A DNA stretch of 64,000 nucleotides from Flavobacterium micromati (GTDB lineage: Bacteria; Bacteroidota; Bacteroidia; Flavobacteriales; Flavobacteriaceae). The DNA lies in contig NZ_FQWF01000008.1 of assembly GCF_900129585.1 (NCBI RefSeq), positions 62,001 to 126,000 of the forward strand, written 5' to 3'. The translations under genes and the position numbers were made by a program. This document shows positions 46,649-54,606 of this stretch, piece by piece (the stretch's first letter is position 1; every line of letters begins with the position of its first letter). The notes under the pieces are model-generated. The model was not told the DNA's origin. It ran no database searches and saw only the letters and a program-made list of their open reading frames with translations.

Positions 46649-47653
46649 CTATTTTAATCCTTTAATCTGCTTGTCAAAGTCAGAACTTATTTTTTGTGTT
46701 TTACTAAAGCTATCGTATTCGTTAGATGCTTTATCAATGGCTTGTTGATGAGAAATTGTTCCTAAACCTTCTAGAACTTTGTATTCATTAAAACTTAAAA
46801 ACTTGTTTACGCTTTCTGCCAAGGCTTTCATTGTAAAAGTACTTCTACGTTCAATCAGATTTTCGATATAATCAAAATAACCTGAAACGGTACGCTCTAA
46901 CTGTTTAATTTCTTTTTCTTCGAGATAGTTTTTGGCTATTTCTGTGTCTAACTTTAAAATCCTTCCGTCTGGTGCATTTTTAAAAGTGGTTAATCCCATT
47001 TGTGGTTTTGAACTATCGGCTTTCAAATAAATGATTTCGGCTGCTGTTTTGCCTGTAATTGCAAAGTGGAATTTGTTTTGAACCGTAGCGTAAAAGTTTT
47101 TGGTTACTTCGGATTTTGGATCGTAATCAATACTACATTCTGCAAAAATATCAGTTATTTGTTGGTATATTCTGCGCTCGCTAGCTCGAATAGAACGAAC
47201 TCTATCTAATAGTTCCTTGAAATAATCTTTACCAAATGTGGTTGCTCCTTGTTTTAAACGTTCATCATCCATAGCAAAACCTTTAATAATGTACTGCTTA
47301 AGGGTATTGGTCGCCCAAATACGGAATTGTGTTGCTTTGCTGGAGTTTACGCGGTATCCAACTGAAATAATTGCATCTAAATTATAGTACTCTAAATTTC
47401 GGGTTACCTCTCTTTGTCCTTCTTTTTGAACTGTTCGGATTTTCCGAACAGTTGCTTCTTTGTCTAATTCTCCACTATCAAAAACATTGGTAAGGTGCTC
47501 ACTAATTGTTGATTTTGTGACTCCGAAAACATCTGCAATTTTTTGCTGAGTGAGCCAAATAGTTTCATCTTGAATATAAGCTTCAATCTTTACAGATCCA
47601 TCAAGCGCGGTATATAAGATAAAGTTATTATTATTTGGTGTCGATTCGCTCAA
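46649..47653 (-). CDS. rhuM: RhuM-family virulence protein
   Basis: A 334-residue protein of the RhuM family. The N-terminal part has a helix-turn-helix-like segment (WLTQQKIADVFGVTKSTISEHL), then the family hallmark REVTRNLEYYNLDAIISVGYRVNS followed by FRIWATNTLKQYIIKGFAMDDERLK. The C-terminal part has FYATVQNKFHFAITGKTAAE. RhuM genes are frequent passengers in bacterial accessory islands and beside restriction genes. Its molecular function is not known. It marks the left part of the accessory zone, followed on the same strand by the remnant described above. Confidence 0.9.
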   Translation of the reverse strand: MSESTPNNNNFILYTALDGSVKIEAYIQDETIWLTQQKIADVFGVTKSTISEHLTNVFDSGELDKEATVRKIRTVQKEGQREVTRNLEYYNLDAIISVGYRVNSSKATQFRIWATNTLKQYIIKGFAMDDERLKQGATTFGKDYFKELLDRVRSIRASERRIYQQITDIFAECSIDYDPKSEVTKNFYATVQNKFHFAITGKTAAEIIYLKADSSKPQMGLTTFKNAPDGRILKLDTEIAKNYLEEKEIKQLERTVSGYFDYIENLIERRSTFTMKALAESVNKFLSFNEYKVLEGLGTISHQQAIDKASNEYDSFSKTQKISSDFDKQIKGLK

Positions 47654-48254
47654 TGTACTATAATTTAGATTTTACTATTTTACGCATTTTTAAAAGATTC
47701 TATTTATTCGGTTATATTAAGTTGGGTAAAAATAGGATATTATTGTTAAATGGGTACCATAGCGATTTGTTTGGATTGATGAAAATTTGTTAAAATAGTA
47801 AGGGCACAAATTCTTTTTTGGATTTTTCAATTAGTAAAAGCTGTCTACAATAATCAACGTGAAGGCTCATAAATTTTCATTTGTCTTTGAATTTTTAAGA
47901 AGGTATCAGTAAAAAAGCATTTCGTGTACTTGAATATTAAGGTCAGTTTAAAACTGAAATTCACATCCTCAAAGTTGGAAACTTTGCGGAGCGGTATTGT
48001 TGCTTTCTAAAATGCAAATGCTATTGTAATACTGCGTAACTGTATGTAATTTTTTGACCATGTATTGCAATACTGCTTTTTCCATTTAATGTTTTTATAT
48101 CTCTTTTTTTTATCAACCACTTCGTTTTTAGTTACGTAGACGTTTATTTTTGATGTTTATCTCCTTACTTTTAAAATTACTATACTCCTGTTTTAAATAT
48201 TTTTGTTATTAATCGTTAAACAGTTATGTTCTGATTGAACTAATGCAGTACATC
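47654..48254. other. Intergenic region; from 47997 the downstream block of cassette A
   Basis: The first 340 bp have no recognised feature. From 47997 onward the sequence is repeated at 49769-50029 with few changes, forming the conserved 3' flank of the array cassettes. It contains TTTGACCATGTA and a TAATCGTTAAACAG segment that recurs at every cassette boundary. Confidence 0.6.
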
Positions 48255-48956
48255 CTATTCTTTTGGTGTTAGACATTCTTGATATTGACCACTTTCTAAA
48301 TACATTATAAGAGATTTTAAATCCATTAATGCCTTTGTCCATTTCTCAGGATTTTTAGGAATTTCTTTTTCGTAAGCGTCTAAAGCCCAATTTTTAAATT
48401 CATCAAATTTAGTATTATGACATAATTTCATTATAATTAATACTTTGTAAGTTGTACTTCCTTTTATATATTTAGTATAATCTTGTTGAGGAACTTTATT
48501 TATAACTTCATCATTGATGGTTTGTAGGTTGGGTACTTTGGCAAAAAAAGGCAAAACATAAGTTTCTATATGTGTTGCAATAATGCCTAACGCAAGTTGA
48601 AAATCTTCTTCGGTTTGTATGTATAGGTTTTTGAGTTGATTGAGAGTTTTGTCATCAATGTTTTTATTGTAATTGGGAAAAGCCAGTAATGTATCTTCGT
48701 AAACGCCTTTTGTATATGTAAACTTTTCTAAAATGCAATTAACTTTGTTTGAAAAAATATAATATGGTATTCTGGTATTTAAGCTGATTTTCCCTTTATC
48801 TAAAAAATAAGTAATCCTTACAAAATATTTTACATCATTACAATTTTTGATAAATTCAAAACTTTTAGAATTTTCATCAAAAAATAAATCTACAAAATCT
48901 AAATTCTCAAAATATCTAGATATTTTTTCAAATGTTATTCGCTCTATTTTTGCCAT
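48255..48956 (-). CDS. 233-residue array protein, cassette A
   Basis: Member of a four-copy family in the array; I do not recognise it in named databases. N-terminal half: MAKIERITFEKISRYFENLD, with DENSKSFEFIKNCNDVKYF. C-terminal half (from about residue 70, SNKVNCILEKFTY) is almost invariant among copies and includes IIATHIETYVLPFFAKV and KLCHNTKFDEFKNWALDAYEKEI, a helical, acidic protein with no signal peptide. Its ATG overlaps the stop of the 70-residue gene (TAATG). Size, acidity and position after a shorter gene resemble immunity proteins, an inference. Confidence 0.8.
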   Translation of the reverse strand: MAKIERITFEKISRYFENLDFVDLFFDENSKSFEFIKNCNDVKYFVRITYFLDKGKISLNTRIPYYIFSNKVNCILEKFTYTKGVYEDTLLAFPNYNKNIDDKTLNQLKNLYIQTEEDFQLALGIIATHIETYVLPFFAKVPNLQTINDEVINKVPQQDYTKYIKGSTTYKVLIIMKLCHNTKFDEFKNWALDAYEKEIPKNPEKWTKALMDLKSLIMYLESGQYQECLTPKE

Positions 48957-49168
48957 TATCTAATTGTTTTTGGAGTACCGTTTTCATAATATAATTTAAT
49001 CAAAGAACCGTCTTTCATGATTTTAGAATCTTTTAAAAGAGCTACAATGCTTTTTCCTATAATTGCGTCTTTGAGGCCAGTTTTAAGAATCCACTCTCCT
49101 AATTCTTTTACTAGATGAAAAAAAAATTGTAAGAGTAGAACAAATGTTATTTTATCAATAATTGTCAT
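48956..49168 (-). CDS. 70-residue array protein, cassette A
   Basis: A small protein with a hydrophobic N-terminal helix (KITFVLLLQFFFHLVKEL) and a polar C-terminus ending KIMKDGSLIKLYYENGTPKT. The translated protein is the same as that in cassette D. It overlaps the upstream gene by 4 bp (ATGA type) and the 233-residue gene by a TAATG junction, so the three are translationally coupled. In cassettes B and C only its C-terminal 50 codons survive. Function unknown; the C-terminal part may be a toxin or effector tip. Confidence 0.7.
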   Translation of the reverse strand: MTIIDKITFVLLLQFFFHLVKELGEWILKTGLKDAIIGKSIVALLKDSKIMKDGSLIKLYYENGTPKTIR

Positions 49169-49662
49169 TGTGCTTTTATTTTTTTTATGATTTCATCTGT
49201 TAATAAAGGGTCTTCCCAAATACCGTGTATGTAGGTGATGTCTTCCCCTAATTGATCTTCGCCCGCTCCACGTGGTTGGTAATCATGCTGCCACCGATTA
49301 AATTTAATGATAAGGTATTCTTTATCTTGATATTCTATAAACTCAATTGTCCCTGGTGATGTGTATAATGGATTGATGCTTAATTTGCTATACAAATTAT
49401 CTTTAAACTCTTCAAGTTCAAAATCGTAGGTGTTTTTTAAAAAAAGAAATTCTTTTTTTGAAAATCGAGGACCTAAGTAAGATGTCCATGTGCTTAATTC
49501 TTTTGTGAAAATCGTCTTTTCATTATCAAATATCCAATTTAATTTTAGCTGAGGTCTTAACAATTCAGTTTTAATATCTGCAATACCGTCAGTAATTATT
49601 TTTACACATCCATTACTATAAATCTCATTTTGTATACAATCAAATTGTGTTATTGCTTTCAT
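49165..49662 (-). CDS. 165-residue array protein, cassette A
   Basis: First gene of the cassette A operon. N-terminal half MKAITQFDCIQNEIYSNG through the TSYLGPRFSKKEFLFLKN region differs from cassette D (about one third identical), whereas the C-terminal 75 residues, from KLSINPLYTSPGTIEFIEYQ through EDITYIHGIWEDPLLTD, differ at only one position (N or T before RWQHDYQ). No signal peptide or known domain is recognised. The identity switch lies at the KLSINPL segment. Confidence 0.75.
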   Translation of the reverse strand: MKAITQFDCIQNEIYSNGCVKIITDGIADIKTELLRPQLKLNWIFDNEKTIFTKELSTWTSYLGPRFSKKEFLFLKNTYDFELEEFKDNLYSKLSINPLYTSPGTIEFIEYQDKEYLIIKFNRWQHDYQPRGAGEDQLGEDITYIHGIWEDPLLTDEIIKKIKAQ

Positions 49663-50029
49663 TTTAATTACATTTAATTTTCTGGCATATTTAGAATTCT
49701 ATCTCACCATTGCGCAAATGGCCAGAGCTTTGCGATTCCGATAGCTAGCGGAATAATCTAGAATAGGTTTTGTTGCTTTTTAAAATGCAAATGCTATTGT
49801 AACACTGCGTAACTTTATGTAATTTTTTGACCATGTACTGCAATACTGCTTTTTCCATTTACAGTTTTTATATCTCTTTTTTTCATCAACCACTTCGTTT
49901 TTAGTTTATGTAGACGTTTATTTTTGATGTTTATCTCCTTACTTTTAAAATTACTATACTCCTGTTTTAAATATTTTTGTTACTAATCGTCAAACAGTTA
50001 TGTTCTGCTCCAACTAATGCAGTACATCC
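49663..50029. other. Boundary between cassettes A and B
   Basis: Contains the upstream flank of cassette A (CTGGCATATTTAGAATTCTA, also at about 53318 in D) and, from 49769, the conserved downstream flank of cassette B. No gene is seen. Confidence 0.6.
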
Positions 50030-50731
50030 CTATTCTTTTAATGTTAAACATTCTTGATACTGACCATTTTCTAAATACATTATAAGAGATTTTAAATCCA
50101 TTAATGCCTCTGTCCAACCTTCAGGATCATTAGGAATTTCTTTTTCATAGGCTTCTAAAGCCCAATTTTTAAATTCATCAAATTTAGTATTATGACATAA
50201 TTTCATAATTATTAATACTTTGTAAGTTGTACTTCCTTTAATATATTTCGTATAATCTTGTTGAGGAACTTTATTTATAACTTCATCATTGATAGTTTGT
50301 AGGTTGGTTACTTTGGCAAAAAAAGGCAAAACATAAGTTTCTATATGTGTTGCAATAATGCCTAACGCAACCTGAAAATCTTCTTCGGTTTGTATGGGTT
50401 GGTTTTTAAGTTGATCGAGAGTTTCGTCATCAATGTTTTTATTGTAATTGGGAAAAGCAAGTAATGTATCTTCGTTAACGCCTTTTATATATGTAAACTT
50501 TTCTAAAATGCAATTAACTTTATTTGAATTTATCGATGCAAAAAATGTACTACCCACATAAAAAAATCTATTTCTTATTCCATATCTAAGAGTTACTAAG
50601 TAAACTAAGTCATCCGTTTTTTTATAAAAATCAAAATCATAATTATGTTCGTAATGAATACTTTCATTAAACCCTATGGAATTAAAATAGGTTTTTAATC
50701 TTTCAAAATTAATTTTCATTTCTTTTCTCAT
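50030..50731 (-). CDS. 233-residue array protein, cassette B (variant N-terminus)
   Basis: Most divergent copy. Residues 1-68 (MRKEMKINFERLKTYFNSIG, with YEHNYDFDFYKKTDDLVYLV) cannot be matched to the other three beyond a general pattern, whereas from SNKVNCILEKFTY onward it follows them closely (for example ALGIIATHIETYVLPFFAKV). The switch is sharp, so a different N-terminal segment has been joined to the shared C-terminus. The partial gene just before it is also a variant, so the two ends of the junction changed together. Confidence 0.8.
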   Translation of the reverse strand: MRKEMKINFERLKTYFNSIGFNESIHYEHNYDFDFYKKTDDLVYLVTLRYGIRNRFFYVGSTFFASINSNKVNCILEKFTYIKGVNEDTLLAFPNYNKNIDDETLDQLKNQPIQTEEDFQVALGIIATHIETYVLPFFAKVTNLQTINDEVINKVPQQDYTKYIKGSTTYKVLIIMKLCHNTKFDEFKNWALEAYEKEIPNDPEGWTEALMDLKSLIMYLENGQYQECLTLKE

Positions 50732-50895
50732 TACTGTACTGTTTTGGGATTCCGTTTTCTGAATATAATTTATTAAATGAGCCGTCTTTCTTTAGAATAA
50801 TATTTGTTGTAAAACTAGTAATTGGATTTCCAATAATTTTAGAATTATCTGAAATCGATTTAAGGGCCCACTCACCTAATTTTTGAGTATCTTTT
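50709..50895 (-). pseudogene. 3' fragment of the 70-residue gene, cassette B
   Basis: An open 60-codon stretch without a start: an in-frame TAA (in the flank TAACAAAAAG) stands directly before QKLGEWALKSISDNSKIIGN. It ends KDGSFNKLYSENG, then IPKQYSNEKRNEN. Relative to A and D, the first 19 or so codons are missing and the sequence is a variant (SISDNSKIIGNPITSF). The frame overlaps the following 233-residue gene by 23 bp. Confidence 0.7.
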
Positions 50896-50947
50896 TGTTA
50901 CTAATCGTCAAACAGTTATGTTCTGCTCAAACTAATGTGGTACATCT

Positions 50948-51649
50948 TTATTCTTTTAATGTTAAACATTCTTGATATTGACCACTTTCTAAATACATTA
51001 TAAGAGATTTTAAATCCATTAATGCCTTTGTCCATTTCTCAGGATTTTTAGGAATTTCTTTTTCGTAAGCGTCTAAAGCCCAATTTTTAAATTCATCATA
51101 TTTAGTATTATGACATAATTTCATAATTATTAATACTTTGTAAGTCGTTCTGCCTTCAATATATTCCGTATAATCTTGTTGAGCGACTTTATTTATAACT
51201 TCATCATTGATGGTTTGTAGGTTGGGTACTTTGGCAAAAAAAGGCAAAACATACGTTTCTATATGTGTTGCAATAATGCCTAACGCAAGTTGAAAATCTT
51301 CTTCGGTTTGTATGTGTAGGTTTTTGAGTTGATTGAGAGTTTCGTCATCAATGTTATTATTGTAATTAGGAAAAGCAAATAATGTATCTTCGTAAACGCC
51401 TTTTGTATATGTAAACTTTTCTAAAATGCTATTAACTTTATTTGAAAAAATATAATATGGTATTCTGCTATTTAAGCTGATTTTCCCTTTATCTAAGAAA
51501 TAAGTAATCCTTACAAAATATTTTACATCATTAAAATTTTTGATAAATTCAAAACTTTTGGAATTTTCATCGAAAAATAAATCTTTAAAATCTAAATTCT
51601 CAAAATATCTAGATATTTTTTCAAATGTTAATCGCTGTATTTTTGCCAT
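50948..51649 (-). CDS. 233-residue array protein, cassette C
   Basis: Close to the A and D copies over its full length (MAKIQRLTFEKISRYFENLD at the start; NKVAQQDYTEYIEGRTTYKV in the middle). Scattered single changes relative to A suggest an old duplication. It is read from the ATG overlapping the stop of the truncated small frame (TAATG). Only the shortened partner gene remains upstream, so if the protein works it may act without a full-length partner. Confidence 0.8.
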   Translation of the reverse strand: MAKIQRLTFEKISRYFENLDFKDLFFDENSKSFEFIKNFNDVKYFVRITYFLDKGKISLNSRIPYYIFSNKVNSILEKFTYTKGVYEDTLFAFPNYNNNIDDETLNQLKNLHIQTEEDFQLALGIIATHIETYVLPFFAKVPNLQTINDEVINKVAQQDYTEYIEGRTTYKVLIIMKLCHNTKYDEFKNWALDAYEKEIPKNPEKWTKALMDLKSLIMYLESGQYQECLTLKE

Positions 51650-51812
51650 TATTTAATTGTTTTTGGAGTACCGTTTTCTGAATATAATTTATTAAATGAG
51701 CCGTCTTTCATGATTTTAGAATCTTTTAAAAGAGCGTCAATGCTTTTTCCTATAATTTCGCCTTTGGGGTCAGTTTTAAGAATCCACACACCTAATTTTT
51801 GAGCATTTTTTT
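51649..51812 (-). pseudogene. 3' fragment of the 70-residue gene, cassette C
   Basis: Reads QKLGVWILKTDPKGEIIGK, then SIDALLKDSKIMKDGSFNKL to KTIK and stops at the ATG of the 233-residue gene. The upstream in-frame TAA is at the same site as in cassette B (TAACAAAAA). The N-terminal hydrophobic helix of the full 70-residue protein is missing. Confidence 0.7.
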
Positions 51813-51862
51813 GTTATTAATCGTCAAACAGTTATGTTCTGCTCAAACTAATGTAGTACATC

Positions 51863-52564
51863 CTATTCTTTTAATGTTAAACATTCGTGATATTGACCAC
51901 TTTCTAAATACATTACGAGAGATTTTAAATCCGCTAATGCCTCTGTCCATTTTTCAGGATTTTTAGGAATTTCTTTTTCGTAAGCGTCTAAAGCCCAATT
52001 TTTAAATTCATCATATTTAGTATTATGACATAATTTCATAATTATTAATACTTTGTAAGTTGTTCTGCCTTTAATAAATTCAGTATAATCTTGTTGAGGA
52101 ACTTTATTTATAACTTCATCATTGATGGTTTGTAGGTTGGGTACTTTGGCAAAAAAAGGCAAAACATAAGTTTCTATATGTGTTGCAATAATGCCTAACG
52201 CAACCTGAAAATCTTCTTCGGTTTGTATGGGTAGGTTTTTGAGTTGATTGAGAGTTTCGTCATCAATGTTTTTATTGTAATTGGGAAAAGCCAGTAATGT
52301 ATCTTCGTAAACGCCTTTTGTATATGTAAACTTTTCTAAAATGCAATTAACTTTGTTTGAAAAAATATAATATGGTATTCTACTATTTAAGCTAATTTTA
52401 CCTTTATCTAAGAAATAAGTAATCCTTATAAAATATTTTATATCATTACAACTTTTGATAAATTCAAAACTTTTAGAATTTTCATCGAAAAATAAATCTA
52501 CAAAATATAAATTCTCAAAATATCTAGATATTTTTTCAAATGTTATTCGCTCTATTTTTGCCAT
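51863..52564 (-). CDS. 233-residue array protein, cassette D
   Basis: Nearest to cassette A (MAKIERITFEKISRYFENLY; KSCNDIKYFIRITYFLDKGK). The C-terminal half is the shared block, here with AYEKEIPKNPEKWTEALADL and a QYHECL variant near the end. It follows the intact 70-residue gene by a TAATG overlap, as in cassette A. Confidence 0.8.
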   Translation of the reverse strand: MAKIERITFEKISRYFENLYFVDLFFDENSKSFEFIKSCNDIKYFIRITYFLDKGKISLNSRIPYYIFSNKVNCILEKFTYTKGVYEDTLLAFPNYNKNIDDETLNQLKNLPIQTEEDFQVALGIIATHIETYVLPFFAKVPNLQTINDEVINKVPQQDYTEFIKGRTTYKVLIIMKLCHNTKYDEFKNWALDAYEKEIPKNPEKWTEALADLKSLVMYLESGQYHECLTLKE

Positions 52565-52776
52565 TATCTAATTGTTTTTGGAGTACCGTTTTCATAATAT
52601 AATTTAATCAAAGAACCGTCTTTCATGATTTTAGAATCTTTTAAAAGAGCTACAATGCTTTTTCCTATAATTGCGTCTTTGAGGCCAGTTTTAAGAATCC
52701 ACTCTCCTAATTCTTTTACTAGATGAAAAAAAAATTGTAAGAGTAGAACAAATGTTATTTTATCAATAATTGTCAT
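52564..52776 (-). CDS. 70-residue array protein, cassette D
   Basis: Translates to the same 70 residues as the copy at 48956. The near-perfect match between A and D over this gene, compared with weaker similarity in the flanking N-terminal halves, suggests recent gene conversion or selection. Coupled to its neighbours by 4-bp and 1-bp overlaps. Confidence 0.7.
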   Translation of the reverse strand: MTIIDKITFVLLLQFFFHLVKELGEWILKTGLKDAIIGKSIVALLKDSKIMKDGSLIKLYYENGTPKTIR

Positions 52777-53300
52777 TGTGCTTTTATTTTTTTTATGATT
52801 TCATCTGTTAATAAAGGGTCTTCCCAAATCCCGTGTATGTAAGTGATGTCTTCCCCTAATTGATCTTCGCCCGCTCCACGTGGTTGATAATCATGCTGCC
52901 ATCGAGTAAATTTAATAATAAGGTATTCTTTATCTTGATATTCTATAAACTCAATTGTCCCTGGTGATGTGTATAATGGATTGATGCTTAATTTGCTATG
53001 AAAAAATCCTTTATGCCGATTACTTTCAACTACTGAAAAAGCATAAATTTCGGATAAAAATTTTAATTCGTTTGCACTAAAATATTCGTCTGGGTATAAA
53101 GCGTTAGAGCGAAGCTGCTTGCTGTATGTAAATTGTTTTATTGAATTTAAATCTATAACCTTATTCGCTTTATTTTTAAATATTAAACTTGGTCTTATTA
53201 ATTCGGTTTGTATTTTAACTATCTTATTTGACAGTATTTTTTCTGTTCCATTTCCATATATTTCTTTTTGTATGCAATCAAATCCTTTTATTAATTTCAT
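52773..53300 (-). CDS. 175-residue array protein, cassette D
   Basis: First gene of the cassette D operon. Its N-terminal 95 residues (MKLIKGFDCIQKEIYGNG, with YPDEYFSANELKFLSEIYAF) are related to the cassette A protein only distantly and are 10 residues longer. From KLSINPLYTSPGTIEF to KAQ the two proteins are almost the same. This variable-front, constant-back form repeats what is seen in the 233-residue family. Function unknown. Confidence 0.75.
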   Translation of the reverse strand: MKLIKGFDCIQKEIYGNGTEKILSNKIVKIQTELIRPSLIFKNKANKVIDLNSIKQFTYSKQLRSNALYPDEYFSANELKFLSEIYAFSVVESNRHKGFFHSKLSINPLYTSPGTIEFIEYQDKEYLIIKFTRWQHDYQPRGAGEDQLGEDITYIHGIWEDPLLTDEIIKKIKAQ

Positions 53301-53400
53301 GTTATCTGCATTTAATTTTCTGGCATATTTAGAATTTTATCTCACCGCTGCGCAAATGTCCCCCGCTTTGCAATTCCGATAGCTTTCGGAACCAGCCTTT

Positions 53401-53982
53401 GTACCCATTTCCTAAATCCTGTACAACTTTGTTAATTATACCAATCAAGAGCTTTAGTTCGTTTCAAATATAATCGTTTTTTTATTACAAATAAATAGTG
53501 AAATTATTGCTTTGAAGAACATTTTCAATTCGCATCAGTTCGTTTTCAGAAGACACGTTTTTAAATAATGAATCTAAAAGTTGGCTGTTTTTTTCTCCCA
53601 TTAAGAGTTTATTCACAATCAATGCTTATTGTGAATTAAGCTAAAGCCGCCATTTTGCAATATCTGCTGGGAGAAAGCAACTTTAGCAGAATGACAGTTG
53701 TAATTTGTGATGCTCTTTTGTTTATTGAAGTGCAAGAGTTTTCAATGTATCTTTTAATAATAGTGTTGTCTTATGAAATGAGCATGAGTTTAATTTGTTC
53801 GCAAACATTGATGAAGATATGCGAATTCTATATTCCAATAAAAAACAAATGTTATCTGCAAATGAAAAGTAATAATTGGAGTGGACTCGATTGTGGTTTC
53901 ATTTTGCAATTGGTCGATATTCTTTTTTTTGCGCAAACGCATTAATAAATAGTTACAATTTGCGTTTAGTACAAACAAAAAA
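53401..53982. other. Degenerate region at the right edge of the array
   Basis: About 580 bp of mixed relics. A 38-codon minus frame (53485-53601: MGEKNSQLLDSLFKNVSSEN, then ELMRIENVLQ) may be a fragment of a larger gene. A hairpin ATTCACAAT/ATTGTGAAT is at 53611-53636. The plus frame at 53655-53945 has no family resemblance and poor composition, so I do not call it. Confidence 0.35.
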
Positions 53983-54006
53983 AAGCTTTCGCAGATGCGA
54001 AAGCTT
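53983..54006 (-). terminator. Terminator of the MORN-like gene
   Basis: AAGCTTTCGCA pairs with TGCGAAAGCTT around two bases; on the minus strand it is followed by eight T's. Confidence 0.85.
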
Positions 54007-54031
54007 TTGATGTATTTTGAAGGGTTGGTTT

Positions 54032-54379
54032 TTAGTCTCTAGTCACTAAAGCATCTTTTTTCCATGTTTTTACAGAAGCTATATTACTATTTGAGTAATC
54101 TACTTCATTCAAATTAGTACCAGTCAAGAAAAACCATTTTCCAGTTTTTTCGCCATTATCATAATTAGCAACTGCTAGTTTGTTTCCATTAGCATCATAC
54201 GATGTCCATACTCCATCAAGTTTTCCGTTTTTAAAGAAACCTTCTTGCTGTACTTTTCCGTTTTCAAAATAATAGGTTGTTTTTACTAACTCACCTACTG
54301 CTTCTAACTTGGGGTTATTTTCTTGAGCAAATGTTATTCCTGTGAAAAGTATGGCGCTTAAAATTATATATTTTTTCAT
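54032..54379 (-). CDS. Secreted MORN-variant/YwqK-like repeat protein
   Basis: A 115-residue exported protein with signal peptide MKKYIILSAILFTGITFAQ. It contains three MORN-type repeats of the form TYYFENGKVQQEGFFKNGK, GVWTSYDANGNKLAVANYDN and GEKTGKWFFLTG. The family is often labelled 'YwqK antitoxin', but no toxin gene is adjacent and the signal peptide argues for an envelope location. It has its own terminator and is divergent from aspS. Confidence 0.85.
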   Translation of the reverse strand: MKKYIILSAILFTGITFAQENNPKLEAVGELVKTTYYFENGKVQQEGFFKNGKLDGVWTSYDANGNKLAVANYDNGEKTGKWFFLTGTNLNEVDYSNSNIASVKTWKKDALVTRD

Positions 54380-54557
54380 GTCTTTAAGATTTAGAGTTCA
54401 TAATAGCTTAACAAATATAGAAAACAATTTACAATAAAAAAACTTTAACTTAACAATTTAGTAACATTGGAGTAAAATTTAACAATTGATTTTGAATGTG
54501 CTTTCAATCTCACTACTAAAATTTGCCTTTTGTCAATCCAATATTGATAATTAGTCC

Positions 54558-54565
54558 TAAATTTG
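54558..54565 (+). promoter_or_regulatory. -7 promoter box of aspS
   Basis: TAAATTTG matches TANNTTTG, 41 bp before the start codon. A TTTG at 54529-54532 is 25 bp further upstream, slightly long for a -33 element. Confidence 0.42.
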
Positions 54566-54606
54566 CAACCGTTTTCACTGAGCTAAATAATTTAAAATAA
54601 TAAAAA

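Larger units (their letters stand above)
47997..53400 (-). repeat. Four-cassette array (A to D) of related gene sets
   Basis: The same 233-residue gene family occurs four times (48255, 50030, 50948, 51863). Cassettes A (47997-49760) and D (51812-53400) are complete, each with three overlapping genes (165/175, 70 and 233 residues). Cassettes B (49769-50895) and C (50896-51811) keep the 233-residue gene and only the 3' end of the 70-residue gene. All share the flank beginning TTTTTGTTA(C/T)TAATCG. Confidence 0.88.

Noticed and set aside
47997..53400. CRISPR array or phage-type direct repeats
   Set aside because: The repeats are whole genes of about 0.9-1.7 kb with coding content, not short repeats with unique spacers, and no cas genes are present.
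53655..53945. 96-residue plus-strand ORF at the right edge of the array
   Set aside because: Poor residue composition, no start context, and it overlaps degenerate repeat-like sequence.
54032..54379. Toxin-antitoxin role for the YwqK-like gene
   Set aside because: It has a signal peptide and no adjacent toxin gene; the antitoxin label of the family is only an annotation habit here.
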